64,000 nucleotides of DNA. Source: DATAEG01 sp963703085 (GTDB lineage: Bacteria; Actinomycetota; Actinomycetes; Mycobacteriales; Jatrophihabitantaceae). Each line of letters begins with the position of its first letter. Within the stretch, counting starts at the first letter, position 1. A model generated the notes under the pieces. The model saw nothing but the letters and a program-made list of their open reading frames with translations, was not told where the DNA came from and ran no database searches. The position numbers were made by a program, and so were the translations under genes. Positions 37,069-45,946 of this stretch are shown one piece after another. The stretch spans positions 2,728,001-2,792,000 of the forward strand of contig OY969789.1 in assembly GCA_963703085.1 (NCBI GenBank). Reading direction: 5' to 3'.

Positions 37069-38229
37069 TCAGCTGACCAGCGTGCGGTACAGCGACACAG
37101 TCTGCGCGGCGATCGAGTCCCAGCCGAACAGGGACACCGCCCGGGCCCGACCGGCCGCCCCCAACGAGGCGGCCAGGCCCGGATCTGCGCACACCCGATT
37201 GATGGCCGCAGCCAACCCGGCCTCGAAGGCGGCCGGATCTGCTTCGTCGTACTCCACCAGGATCCCGCTCCGGCCGTTCTCGACCACCTCCGGGATGCCA
37301 CCGACAGCGCTGGCCACCACCGCCGTGGAGCAGGCCATCGCCTCCAGGTTCACGATCCCCAACGGCTCATAGATTGACGGGCAGGCGAACACAGTCGCCG
37401 CAGAGAGCAGTGCGGCGATCTGCTCGCGGGGCAGCATCTCCTGGATCCAGACGACCCCGGCGCGTTCGGCCTGCAGCTCGGCGACGGCAGTGCCGACCGC
37501 CGCGGCGATCTCCGCTGTGTCCGGTGCACCGGCGCACAGCACCAGCTGGACGTCAGGGGCGAAATCGCGGGCCGCGGCGAGCAGATGTCCGACGCCCTTC
37601 TGCCGGGTGATCCGCCCCACGAACATGACGCTGGGTCTGTTCGGGTCGATGCCGTGTCCGCGGGCCACCTCGGCGCCGTCCACCGGGCGGTAGAGCTCGG
37701 TGTCGATCCCGTTGTAGATCACGTGAAGGCGGTCCGGATCGACGAACGGATAGGCGGCGCGGATGTCCTGGGCCATCCCGGCGCTGACCGCGATCACCGC
37801 GTCTGCTGAGGCGTAGGCCTCGCGTTCGGCCCAGGACGAGACGCGGTAGCCACCGCCGAGCTGCTCGGCCTTCCACGGCCGGGCCGGTTCCAGCGAATGC
37901 GCCGACACCACATGCGGCAGGCCGTGCAACTGCGCACCGAGCATGCCGGCGAAGTTGGCGTACCAGGTATGCGAGTGCAGCACGTCCAGTCCGTCGAGCG
38001 CTGCAGCGATCTCGACGTCGGTACCGATCGCCTGCACTGCGGGGTTCGCCCCAGCCAGCGCGGCCGGCGTGCGATAGGCATGCACCGCCGGCTCGGACCG
38101 CGGCGCACCGAAGCAATGCACGTCGACGTCGACCAGCTTGCGCAGTTCGCGGACGAGGAATTCGACGTGAACGCCGGCCCCGCCGTACACCTCCGGCGGG
38201 TACTCCTTGGTGATCAGCCCGACCCTCAC
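37069..38229 (-). CDS. glgM: Glycogen/alpha-maltose-1-phosphate synthase (GT4 family)
   Basis: Glucosyltransferase of the GT4 family, 386 aa. It transfers glucose from ADP-glucose to glucan (glycogen synthase) or to glucose-1-phosphate (GlgM). KEYPPEVYGGAGVHVE is the nucleotide-sugar loop, VGRITRQKGV is the hinge, and SIYEPLGIVNLEAMA carries the E-x7-E region. The mycobacterial homologue in this position (Rv1212c) was reassigned to maltose-1-phosphate synthesis, so I prefer glgM over glgA. GTG 38229 has TAGAGT 6 nt upstream. The ADP-glucose source gene glgC is divergent at 39447. Confidence 0.88.
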   Translation of the reverse strand: MRVGLITKEYPPEVYGGAGVHVEFLVRELRKLVDVDVHCFGAPRSEPAVHAYRTPAALAGANPAVQAIGTDVEIAAALDGLDVLHSHTWYANFAGMLGAQLHGLPHVVSAHSLEPARPWKAEQLGGGYRVSSWAEREAYASADAVIAVSAGMAQDIRAAYPFVDPDRLHVIYNGIDTELYRPVDGAEVARGHGIDPNRPSVMFVGRITRQKGVGHLLAAARDFAPDVQLVLCAGAPDTAEIAAAVGTAVAELQAERAGVVWIQEMLPREQIAALLSAATVFACPSIYEPLGIVNLEAMACSTAVVASAVGGIPEVVENGRSGILVEYDEADPAAFEAGLAAAINRVCADPGLAASLGAAGRARAVSLFGWDSIAAQTVSLYRTLVS

Positions 38230-38235
38230 GGCTGA

Positions 38236-38241
38236 ACTCTA
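38236..38241 (-). promoter_or_regulatory. -10 element (TAGAGT) of glgM, leaderless
   Basis: TANNNT ends 6 nt before GTG 38229. Confidence 0.5.
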
Positions 38242-38314
38242 GCCCGCTACATTGGCCGGTCTCGGTGCTCGGCGGGACCCGACACGTCCATCTCAACCGC
38301 GAAACCGTCGAGGC

Positions 38315-38320
38315 TAGGGT
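38315..38320 (+). promoter_or_regulatory. -10 element (TAGGGT) upstream of the kinase gene, driving a short leaderless uORF
   Basis: TANNNT ends 8 nt before ATG 38329, which opens a nine-codon frame whose stop overlaps the kinase start. Confidence 0.4.
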
Positions 38321-38328
38321 TGGCCGCA

Positions 38329-38358
38329 ATGTCGCACAGAAGAGGTGGGCCGTCGTGA
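38329..38358 (+). CDS. Candidate nine-codon upstream ORF coupled to the kinase gene
   Basis: ATG at 38329 reads MSHRRGGPS and stops at TGA 38356-38358, which overlaps the GTG start of the carbohydrate kinase (GTGA). A -10 element 8 nt upstream would make it leaderless. It could serve translational coupling. Nothing suggests that the peptide itself has a function. Confidence 0.35.
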   Translation: MSHRRGGPS

Positions 38359-39311
38359 CCGAGCCGGCGCTGCGACCGCGACGCGTGCTGGTTCCCGGTG
38401 AGACGATGCTGCTGCTCACCGGTGAGCCCGGGATGTCATTGGAGCTCACCGATTCGTTCCGAGCATCGACCGCCGGTGCCGAGACCAACGTCGCCGTCGG
38501 ACTGTCCCGGCTGGGTCACCGGGCCAGATGGCTGGGCCGGCTCGGTAACGACGCCATCGGTCACTCGGTGCTGCGCCGGCTGCGTGCGGAGGGGATCGAG
38601 CTCGACGACGTGGTCCTCGACTCCGGCGCGCCGACCGGTGTGCTGATCCGCGACGTGCATCCGGGGCGGGAGATCCAGGTGGGCTACTACCGCAGCGGAT
38701 CGGCCGCGTCGCGATGGTCGGCCGACGACGTGCGCCGCGAGGTGTTGACCGACGTCGACCTCGTGCACCTGACCGGCATCACCGCAATGCTGTCACCGGC
38801 CGCGCTGGGCGCAACCCGGCGACTGATCGAGTTGACCCGTGCGGCGGGTGTGCCGCTGAGCATCGATCCGAACATCAGATTGCGGGTCGCGCCGATCGAG
38901 GCGTGGCGCGAGACCATGTTGCCTCTGCTGTGCCAGGCGTCGACCGTGCTCGCCGGCAGCGACGAGCTGGAAATGCTCGGCACCACGGCCGCCCAGCTGC
39001 TCGCCGAGGGAGTGGAGATCGTCGTGCTCAAGGAGTCGGACAAGTCGGTGACCGCACACTCGGCGTCAGCGGAAGTACGCCAGCCGGCCCACGTTGTCGC
39101 CGCGCAGGACTCGGTGGGTGCCGGCGACGCCTTCGCGGCGGGTTACCTGTCCGGGGTGCTCGAAGACCTGCCGCTCGCCGATTGTCTCGCCCGGGGCGCG
39201 AAGGTGGCGTCCTTCGTCGTCCAGACGATCGGCGATGTGGAAGGGCTGCCGCGGCGCGGTGAGTTGTTGCGCTCGCTCAGGACGACCGAGTCCGGAGTCG
39301 TGCACCGCTGA
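38355..39311 (+). CDS. PfkB-family carbohydrate kinase
   Basis: Ribokinase-fold sugar kinase, 318 aa. It has GETMLLLTGEPG at the N-terminus, GAETNVAVGLSRLG, GRLGNDAIGHSV and the catalytic/anion-hole motif DSVGAGDAFAAGY. ASDEL-like ordering resembles 2-dehydro-3-deoxygluconokinase or fructokinase. The substrate cannot be assigned. It lies between glgM and glgC, a position that varies among relatives. The GTG start overlaps the stop of a nine-codon upstream frame. Confidence 0.87.
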   Translation: MTEPALRPRRVLVPGETMLLLTGEPGMSLELTDSFRASTAGAETNVAVGLSRLGHRARWLGRLGNDAIGHSVLRRLRAEGIELDDVVLDSGAPTGVLIRDVHPGREIQVGYYRSGSAASRWSADDVRREVLTDVDLVHLTGITAMLSPAALGATRRLIELTRAAGVPLSIDPNIRLRVAPIEAWRETMLPLLCQASTVLAGSDELEMLGTTAAQLLAEGVEIVVLKESDKSVTAHSASAEVRQPAHVVAAQDSVGAGDAFAAGYLSGVLEDLPLADCLARGAKVASFVVQTIGDVEGLPRRGELLRSLRTTESGVVHR

Positions 39312-39433
39312 CCGAGAGTCGGGCTGGGCTGAGAATTGTGTCGGCTGCCGGCGCCCTGCTGGGTTAGCGGAAGTGCCGACGAACGGCGGATGACGGTGCG
39401 ATGCTTGGCCTCGCGGAGTGCGCCGCCAGTAGT

Positions 39434-39439
39434 TAGTGT
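39434..39439 (+). promoter_or_regulatory. -10 element (TAGTGT) of glgC, leaderless
   Basis: TANNNT ends 7 nt before ATG 39447. Confidence 0.5.
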
Positions 39440-39446
39440 CGCGGGT

Positions 39447-40666
39447 ATGGCTGGTACTCCGCGGGTTCTGGGCATCGTGCTGGCCGGTGGGGAAGGCAAG
39501 CGGCTGTTTCCGCTGACTGCCGACCGGGCGAAACCCGCGGTGCCCTTCGGTGGCAACTACCGGCTCGTCGACTTCGTGCTGTCGAACCTGGTCAACGCCG
39601 GGTTCCTGAAGATCTGCGTGCTCACCCAGTACAAGTCGCACTCACTGGACCGGCACATCACCCAGACCTGGCGGATGTCCGCGATGCTCGGGAACTACGT
39701 CACCCCGGTGCCGGCGCAACAACGGCTCGGGCCTCGCTGGTACACCGGGAGCGCCGACGCGATCCTGCAGTCGTCCAACCTGATCTACGACGACCAGCCC
39801 GACTACCTCGTGGTCTTCGGCGCCGACCACGTCTACCGGATGGATCCGCGGCAGATGGTCCAGCAGCACATCGACAGCGGTGCCGGCGTCACCGTTGCCG
39901 GCATTCGGGTGCCGCGGGCCGAGGCCAGCGCATTCGGTGTGATCGACGCCGATCGCGATCTGAAGGTCACCCAGTTCCTGGAGAAGCCGAAGAACCCACC
40001 CGGCCTGCCCGACTCGCCGGACGAGACGTTCGCCTCGATGGGCAACTACGTCTTCACCACCGAGGCACTGATGGATGCGCTGCGTGCCGATGCCGGTGAC
40101 GAGGCCTCGGTGCACGACATGGGCGGCAGCATCATGCCGATGATGGTCGAGAAGAGCGACGCGTACGTGTACGACTTCGCCGGCAACGAGGTGCCCGGCG
40201 CGACCGGCCGCGATCGTGGGTACTGGCGCGATGTGGGCACCCTGGATGCCTACTACGACTCACACACCGATCTCGTCGCGGTGCACCCGATCTTCAACCT
40301 CTACAACCAGGAGTGGCCGATCTTTTCCAACCCGCCCAGTTGCCGCCGGCGAAGTTCGTCGAAGGTGGGATCGCGCAGGAATCGATCGTCGGCAGCGGGG
40401 TGATCATCTCCGGATCCACCGTGCGGCAGTCGGTGTTGGCTCCGAACGTCAAGGTGCACAACGGCGCCTATGTCGAAGGTTCGGTGGTCATGCCCGGCGC
40501 CCGGATCGGTCGTGGCGCGGTGGTCCGCCGCGCCATCCTCGACAAGAACGTGATAGTCCCGGATGGAGCGGCGATCGGGATCGACCTGGATCACGACAAG
40601 CAGCACTATCACGTCACCGATGCCGGCGTCGTCGTACTCGGGAAGGGCCAGAAGGTCGTCGTCTGA
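39447..40666 (+). pseudogene. glgC: Glucose-1-phosphate adenylyltransferase (GlgC), one-base frameshift
   Basis: Makes ADP-glucose from ATP and glucose-1-phosphate, the first committed step of glycogen synthesis. The N-terminal nucleotidyltransferase domain is intact from ATG 39447: VLAGGEGKRLFPLT, PAVPFGGNYR, QYKSHSLDRH and VVFGADHVYRMD are all present. The C-terminal beta-helix (GSGVIISGSTVRQSVLAPNV...GRGAVVRRAILDKNVIV) continues in another frame from about 40340 to 40666. One base appears to be missing in the CAACCCGCCCAG stretch at 40328-40340. Repairing it gives ~406 aa, the normal length. A sequencing indel is likely because both halves are well conserved. Confidence 0.88.
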
Positions 40667-40795
40667 TCCGCTGTCGTTCCGCGGCTGCGTGCGGGATCAC
40701 TGACCGACCGGTCCAGCGGTGCCCGGTAGCGGTGTCCGGCCCCCGCGCAGTGCCCTATGGTGACGGGCAGTAACTCGATCCGTAGGGGGTAAGCG

Positions 40796-41695
40796 GTGGC
40801 TTCACGATCTCGGTTCCTGACGACATCACTGGCACTGGCGGTAGCCGGGGCTCTCGCGTTGACCGGCTGCGCCAGCAACAAGGACAACGGCGGTGGGCCG
40901 ACCGGCTCGGTGTCAGGCACGGTGGCCAAGAAGCAGGACCTTGCCACGCTCGTCCCGGACAAGATCAAGTCGGCCGGCAAGCTCGTCGTCGGTGTCAACG
41001 TGCCCTATACGCCCAACGAGTATCTGCAGGGCGGAAAGGTCGTCGGATTCGACGTCGACGTCATGGACGCCACCGCGAAGGTGCTGGGGTTGACGACCGA
41101 ATACCGGCAATCCGACTTCTCCAAGATCGTCCCCGCCGTCGAAGCCGGCACCTACGACATCGGGATGTCCTCGTTCAGCGACACCAAGGAACGCGAGAAG
41201 ACGGTCGACTTCGTGACGTATTTCAGCGCGGGATTCCTCTGGGCTTCGCCCAAGGGCAAGAGCGTCAACCCCAACAACGCCTGCGGGTTGCGCGTGTCGG
41301 TGCAGTCGACGACCACCGAGCAGACCGACGAACTCCCGGCGCTGAGCAAGGCCTGCACGACCGCAGGTAAGAAGCCCATCAAGGCGGTGCCGTACGAGAA
41401 CCAGGATGACGCGACGAACGCGGTGATCCTCGGCAAGGCGGATGCGATGACCGCCGACTCGCCGATCACCGTGTACGCGATTCAGAAGAGCGGCGGCAAG
41501 CTGCAGCAGGCCGGTGACGTGCACGACCGCTTCCTGTACGGCTGGCCGGTGCAGAAAGGTTCCCAGCTGGCGCAGGCGATGCAGAAGGCGTTGCAGTCAC
41601 TCATCGACGGCGGCGTATATCAACAGATCTGCAAGAAGTGGGGCCTGGAGAGCGGCGTACTCAAGACCTCCGAGATCAACGCCGCGACGAGCTAA
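40796..41695 (+). CDS. Polar amino-acid ABC transporter substrate-binding lipoprotein
   Basis: SBP family 3 lipoprotein, 299 aa. The lipobox is LTGCAS; GFDVDVMDATAKVLGL and AGTYDIGMSSFSDTKEREKTVDFV are family 3 signatures. Ligands in this family include glutamine, glutamate, arginine and other polar amino acids; the sequence does not decide which. GTG 40796 follows GGGGG at about 6 nt. First of three transport genes. Confidence 0.92.
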   Translation: MASRSRFLTTSLALAVAGALALTGCASNKDNGGGPTGSVSGTVAKKQDLATLVPDKIKSAGKLVVGVNVPYTPNEYLQGGKVVGFDVDVMDATAKVLGLTTEYRQSDFSKIVPAVEAGTYDIGMSSFSDTKEREKTVDFVTYFSAGFLWASPKGKSVNPNNACGLRVSVQSTTTEQTDELPALSKACTTAGKKPIKAVPYENQDDATNAVILGKADAMTADSPITVYAIQKSGGKLQQAGDVHDRFLYGWPVQKGSQLAQAMQKALQSLIDGGVYQQICKKWGLESGVLKTSEINAATS

Positions 41696-41701
41696 TCGGC
41701 A

Positions 41702-42655
41702 ATGGCCGGCAACCGGGCCCGCGGAACGCCAGATCAGTCCGCAGAGCAGTCAGTAGCGGCCGCGGATATCGAGGCGGTGCCGCTGCGCCATCCCGGCCGA
41801 TGGGTCGCCGCCGTGGTGATCCTCGCCCTCGTCGGGCTCTTCGTCTACGGAGCGGCGAAGAACCCGAACTACCACTGGGACACCTATCGCGCCTATCTGT
41901 TCGACCAGCGCATCTCCACCGCCGCCTGGAACACGCTGCAGCTGACGTTCTGGGCAATGGTGCTCGGCGTCGTGCTCGGCGTCGTCCTCGCGGTGATGCG
42001 GCTGTCGCCGAACGCGGTGCTGAAATCGGTCGGGTGGGTCTATCTCTGGATCTTCCGCGGCACCCCGGTGTACGTGCAGTTGGTGTTCTGGGGGCTGTTC
42101 ACCTCGCTGTATCCGCATCTGGCGTTCGGCATCCCGTTCGTGCACCAGTTCGCGCACATCAACGTCCAACAGCTCAACGCTGGGTTCTTCTTCGCGGCGT
42201 TGGGCCTGGGGCTCAACGAGTCGGCGTACATGGCCGAGATCGTGCGAGCCGGGATCTCGTCGGTGGACGCGGGGCAGACCGAAGCAGCGTCCGCCCTCGG
42301 TATGACCTGGTCGCACCAGATGCGCCGCATCGTGTTGCCGCAGGCGATGCGGGTGATCATCCCGCCCACCGGCAACGAGGTGATCAGCATGTTGAAGACG
42401 ACGTCGCTGGTCACCGCAGTGCCGTACTCCTTCGACCTGTACGAAACGCAGCGCGGCATCGCCGGCGTGCTGTACCGGCCGGTGCCGCTCCTGCTGGTCG
42501 CCTCCACCTGGTACCTCGCGATCACCAGCGTGCTGATGGTCGGGCAGTACTTCCTCGAGCGCTACTTCGCCCGTGGGTCCTCACGGCAGATGACCGCGCG
42601 CCAACGGCGAGCAATGACTGATGTGCTCAACCGCAAGGCGGAGGGACACGCATGA
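41702..42655 (+). CDS. Polar amino-acid ABC transporter permease
   Basis: 317 aa HisM/GlnP-type permease. A ~40-residue cytoplasmic N-terminus precedes TM1, and the EAA loop appears as GMTWSHQMRRIVLPQAMRVIIPPTGNEV. FRGTPVYVQL is typical of the family. Start ATG 41702, 6 bp after the binding-protein gene; the stop overlaps the ATPase start by 4 bp (ATGA). Confidence 0.92.
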   Translation: MAGNRARGTPDQSAEQSVAAADIEAVPLRHPGRWVAAVVILALVGLFVYGAAKNPNYHWDTYRAYLFDQRISTAAWNTLQLTFWAMVLGVVLGVVLAVMRLSPNAVLKSVGWVYLWIFRGTPVYVQLVFWGLFTSLYPHLAFGIPFVHQFAHINVQQLNAGFFFAALGLGLNESAYMAEIVRAGISSVDAGQTEAASALGMTWSHQMRRIVLPQAMRVIIPPTGNEVISMLKTTSLVTAVPYSFDLYETQRGIAGVLYRPVPLLLVASTWYLAITSVLMVGQYFLERYFARGSSRQMTARQRRAMTDVLNRKAEGHA

Positions 42656-43425
42656 CTGCCGGCACTCAGCCGATGGTGCGCGCGGCCAACGTGCACAAGC
42701 GGTTCGGCCCCCTGGAAGTGCTCAAGGGCATCGACGTCACCGTGGACCCTGGCCAGGTGATGTGTCTGATCGGGCCGTCCGGCTCCGGCAAGACGACGTT
42801 CCTGCGCTGCATCAACCACCTCGAGACGGTCACTCGCGGCCGGCTCTACGTCGACGGCGTGCTGGTCGGCTTCAGCGAACGCAACGACAAGCTGTACGAG
42901 CTGCATCCCCGTGAAGTAGCCAAGCAGCGCCGCGACATCGGCATGGTGTTCCAGCACTTCAACCTGTTTCCGCACATGACGGCGCTGCAGAACCTGATCG
43001 AGGCGCCCACCCGGGTGAAGGGCCTGTCGAAGAAGGACGCGGTCGCCGACGCCCGTCGGCTGCTGGATCAGGTCGGACTGGACGACAAGGCCGACGTGTA
43101 CCCGGCGCAGCTCTCCGGCGGGCAGAAGCAGCGGGTGGCGATCGCCCGGGCACTGGCGATGCGACCGAAGTTGATGCTGTTCGACGAGCCCACGTCCGCG
43201 CTCGATCCTGAGCTGGTCGGCGAGGTGCTCGACGTGATGAAGCAACTGGCCCGCGACGGGATGACGATGGTCGTGGTCACCCACGAGATGGGCTTCGCCC
43301 GCGAGGTCGGCGACCAGCTCGTCTTCATGGACGAGGGTGTCGTGGTGGAAAGCGGCGACCCGCGGGAGATCATCACCAACCCGCAGCACACCCGCACCAA
43401 GGAGTTCCTCTCCAAGGTGTTGTGA
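42652..43425 (+). CDS. Polar amino-acid ABC transporter ATP-binding protein (GlnQ type)
   Basis: 257 aa ATPase: Walker A GPSGSGKTT, RCINHLE, MVFQHFNLFPHMT, signature LSGGQKQR, Walker B LMLFDEPTSALDPE, and switch VVTHEMGFA. It is the GlnQ/ArtP subfamily. ATG 42652 is coupled to the permease stop. Confidence 0.94.
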   Translation: MTAGTQPMVRAANVHKRFGPLEVLKGIDVTVDPGQVMCLIGPSGSGKTTFLRCINHLETVTRGRLYVDGVLVGFSERNDKLYELHPREVAKQRRDIGMVFQHFNLFPHMTALQNLIEAPTRVKGLSKKDAVADARRLLDQVGLDDKADVYPAQLSGGQKQRVAIARALAMRPKLMLFDEPTSALDPELVGEVLDVMKQLARDGMTMVVVTHEMGFAREVGDQLVFMDEGVVVESGDPREIITNPQHTRTKEFLSKVL

Positions 43426-43463
43426 TGCCGGTCGGGACGCTGATCGGCGTGAGCCTGTCCCGG

Positions 43464-43469
43464 TAACGT
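43464..43469 (+). promoter_or_regulatory. -10 element (TAACGT) of the FAD oxidoreductase gene, leaderless
   Basis: TANNNT ends 7 nt before ATG 43477. Confidence 0.45.
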
Positions 43470-43476
43470 GCCACCC

Positions 43477-44637
43477 ATGGCTGTCGGTTGGGACGTGGAT
43501 CCGCGCGTCAGGTCCTGGCCGGGTCTGCCGGCTCTGGAAGGCGACATCACCGCGGATGCCTGTGTCATCGGGCTCGGCGGCTCCGGGCTCGCCGCGATCG
43601 AGGCGTTCGCCGACGCCGGGCAGTCGGTGGTCGGCGTCGACGCGGGGCGCATTGCGGCCTGGGCGGCCGGACGCAACGGTGGGTTCTTGCTCGGTGGGGG
43701 AGCACTGTCCTTGCACGACGCCCAGAATCGATGGGGGTCGGCGGTGGCTCTCGAGCTCTACCGCGAGACCCTTGCCGAACTCGACCGGCTCACCGATCAG
43801 CTGGGCGAGGATGTGGTGCGGCGGTGCGGCTCGATCCGCCTGGCCGGGCTGCCCGGGCCGTCCGTCGACGATCTCGAAGAGGCAGACCGGGAGCGCGAGC
43901 GGCAGGACTGCGCGCAGCACGCTGCGCAGCTGCGCACCGCCGGTATCGCCGTCGAGGAGTATGACGGCGAACTCGGTCACGGACTGTTCCTGCCCGGGGG
44001 TGGGCAGACCAACCCAGCCGTACGAGTGCTGGACACCGCGCGCCGCCTCGCCGGCACAGCACGGCTGTTCGAGCACACCCGGGTGAGTGCCGTGTCGGCC
44101 GGTCAGGTCCGTACTGATCTCGGCACCATCAGTGCGGCACATATTGTGGTGGCGGTCGACGGCCGACTCGACGTGCTCCTTCCGCAGCTGGCCGGGACGG
44201 TGCGTACCGCCCGCCTGCAGATGCTCGCCACCGCACCGATCGCACCCGGCCGGCTGCCCTGCCCGGTCTACTCCCGGTGGGGCTACGACTACGCCCAGCA
44301 GGACGCCGCGGGCCGCCTCTACGTGGGCGGTGGCCGCGACCAGTTCGCCGAGCACGAGTGGACCACCGACCCCGAACCCACCGACGAGGTGCAGGGCTGG
44401 ATCGACCGGGTGGCGACGCGGATGGCCGGCGCCCCGGTGAGTGTCGAGCAGCGGTGGGCCGCACCTGTGGGGTTCACCGAAGACGGTCGCGCGCTGTGCA
44501 TGCAGGTCGCCGACGGGGTCATCGCCTGCGGTGGCTACAGCGGTACCGGCAACCTCGTCGGTCCGGTCGCCACCCGGGCCGCGGTGCGGTGGTTGCTCGA
44601 CGGTGCGCCACCGCCCGGCTATCTCCGCAGCGAGTGA
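43477..44637 (+). CDS. FAD-dependent amine/amino-acid oxidoreductase (DAO family)
   Basis: 386 aa flavoenzyme with the dinucleotide-binding motif CVIGLGGSGLAAIEAF near residue 27 and RNGGFLLGGG in the covalent-FAD-type DAO region. C-terminal GVIACGGYSGTGNLVGP matches gamma-glutamylputrescine oxidase/PuuB-like enzymes. It follows the amino-acid importer by 51 bp with its own candidate promoter, so it may oxidise an imported amino acid or amine. The substrate is not determined. Confidence 0.82.
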   Translation: MAVGWDVDPRVRSWPGLPALEGDITADACVIGLGGSGLAAIEAFADAGQSVVGVDAGRIAAWAAGRNGGFLLGGGALSLHDAQNRWGSAVALELYRETLAELDRLTDQLGEDVVRRCGSIRLAGLPGPSVDDLEEADRERERQDCAQHAAQLRTAGIAVEEYDGELGHGLFLPGGGQTNPAVRVLDTARRLAGTARLFEHTRVSAVSAGQVRTDLGTISAAHIVVAVDGRLDVLLPQLAGTVRTARLQMLATAPIAPGRLPCPVYSRWGYDYAQQDAAGRLYVGGGRDQFAEHEWTTDPEPTDEVQGWIDRVATRMAGAPVSVEQRWAAPVGFTEDGRALCMQVADGVIACGGYSGTGNLVGPVATRAAVRWLLDGAPPPGYLRSE

Positions 44638-44766
44638 GCCGTGCCGAGCTGGTGCGCGTGCGGCGCTGACACCTGTCCGGCGTGGGCGACGCGCCGGTCG
44701 GTGAACTCTTCGTGAACCTGCTGCGACAACCGACTCGCATCCCGCGATGACCGGCGCGCGGTCTCT

Positions 44767-44772
44767 TACGGT
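44767..44772 (+). promoter_or_regulatory. -10 element (TACGGT) of efeO, leaderless
   Basis: TANNNT ends 6 nt before GTG 44779. No DtxR/IdeR-type iron box was recognised by eye. Confidence 0.45.
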
Positions 44773-44778
44773 GGTCGC

Positions 44779-45936
44779 GTGCGTTGCGGTGTGCTGCTTG
44801 CTATCGCGGGCGCGCTGTCTCTGCTTGCCGTACTGACGGCGTGCTCCGCGCAGCACCCCACACCCAGCCCGGCGCGCACGGTGGAGATCTCGATCAGCAA
44901 ATGCGGCCAGGGCTGGACCGACCCGCGGCCGGGCCTGCAACAGTTCGAACTGCACGACACCGACTCACGGGCCGGCGAGGCGTACCTGGTCGACGCCGGT
45001 ACCGGTGGCGTCTACGCCTCCGTCGAACCGCTGGGTGTGGGCTCCAGCGCGATGCTGTCGATCACGCTGGGCGCGGGAAAGTACGCATTCCGCTGCGCGA
45101 TGGACGACGCGGACGCGGTGACCGGCCCGACGGTGACGATCCGCGGTACCGCTGCGGGCAGCACGAAGCCGGTACTGCCGATCAGCCAGGGCGACATGAT
45201 CGGGCCGACGAAGACGTACGAGGCCTATGTCGCGAGGCGCCTGCCGGCCCTTGCTGCATGGGTGGGCACGCTGCGGGCTGACATCAGGCATGGCAACCTG
45301 GCCAAAGCGCGGGTCGACTGGCTGGCCGCTCATCTCGCGTACGAACGATTGGGCGCGGCGTACGGGGCGTTCGGCGACGCGGACTCCGCGATCAACGGGC
45401 TGCCGGACGGGTTGCCCGCTGGCGTGCACGACAAGGACTTCACTGGCCTGCACCGCATCGAGTACGGACTGTGGCACCGCGCCGGCGCCTCGTCACTGCG
45501 AGCTCCGGCGGACGCGCTCGTCGTCGCGGTCGCCGGCCTGGTCACGCAGTTCCGCAACGCACAGATCGATCCACTGGACGTGTCGATCCGGGCCCACGAG
45601 ATCACCGAGAATGCCCTGCAGTTCGAGCTGACCGGGCAGACGGACTTCGGCAGCCACTCGAATCTCGCCACCGTGGACGCGAACCTCGACGGCACCCGCG
45701 AAGTGCTGGCACTGCTGCGCCCGCTGCTCACGAACCGGTACGCCGCGCTGCCGCAGCTCGACGCGACGCTGCGGCGCGCCCAGCAGGACGTGCGCGCCCA
45801 GCACACCGGCACCGGCTGGACACCGCTCCAGCGTCTGGCCCACATCTCCAGGGAGCACATCGACGCCGACCTCAGCTCGCTCACCGAACTGCTCGCGCCG
45901 GTTGCGACCATCTGCGAACCAAGGCGCACCCAGTGA
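44779..45936 (+). CDS. efeO: Iron uptake lipoprotein EfeO/EfeM (cupredoxin-M75 type)
   Basis: 385 aa lipoprotein with lipobox LTAC. It has an N-terminal cupredoxin-like domain (about residues 35-120) and a C-terminal imelysin/M75 domain with the HxxE motif in LHRIEYGLWH. In the EfeUOB system EfeO passes Fe2+ to the permease EfeU, aided by the Dyp-type peroxidase EfeB. The Tat-targeted EfeB follows after 10 bp, but no EfeU permease gene is in this window. GTG 44779 is the start. Confidence 0.88.
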   Translation: MRCGVLLAIAGALSLLAVLTACSAQHPTPSPARTVEISISKCGQGWTDPRPGLQQFELHDTDSRAGEAYLVDAGTGGVYASVEPLGVGSSAMLSITLGAGKYAFRCAMDDADAVTGPTVTIRGTAAGSTKPVLPISQGDMIGPTKTYEAYVARRLPALAAWVGTLRADIRHGNLAKARVDWLAAHLAYERLGAAYGAFGDADSAINGLPDGLPAGVHDKDFTGLHRIEYGLWHRAGASSLRAPADALVVAVAGLVTQFRNAQIDPLDVSIRAHEITENALQFELTGQTDFGSHSNLATVDANLDGTREVLALLRPLLTNRYAALPQLDATLRRAQQDVRAQHTGTGWTPLQRLAHISREHIDADLSSLTELLAPVATICEPRRTQ

Positions 45937-45946
45937 GCAGTGCCCG

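Noticed and set aside
42562..44955. 797-codon minus-strand open frame
   Set aside because: Covers the GlnQ, FAD oxidoreductase and efeO start genes in antisense; no recognisable domain.
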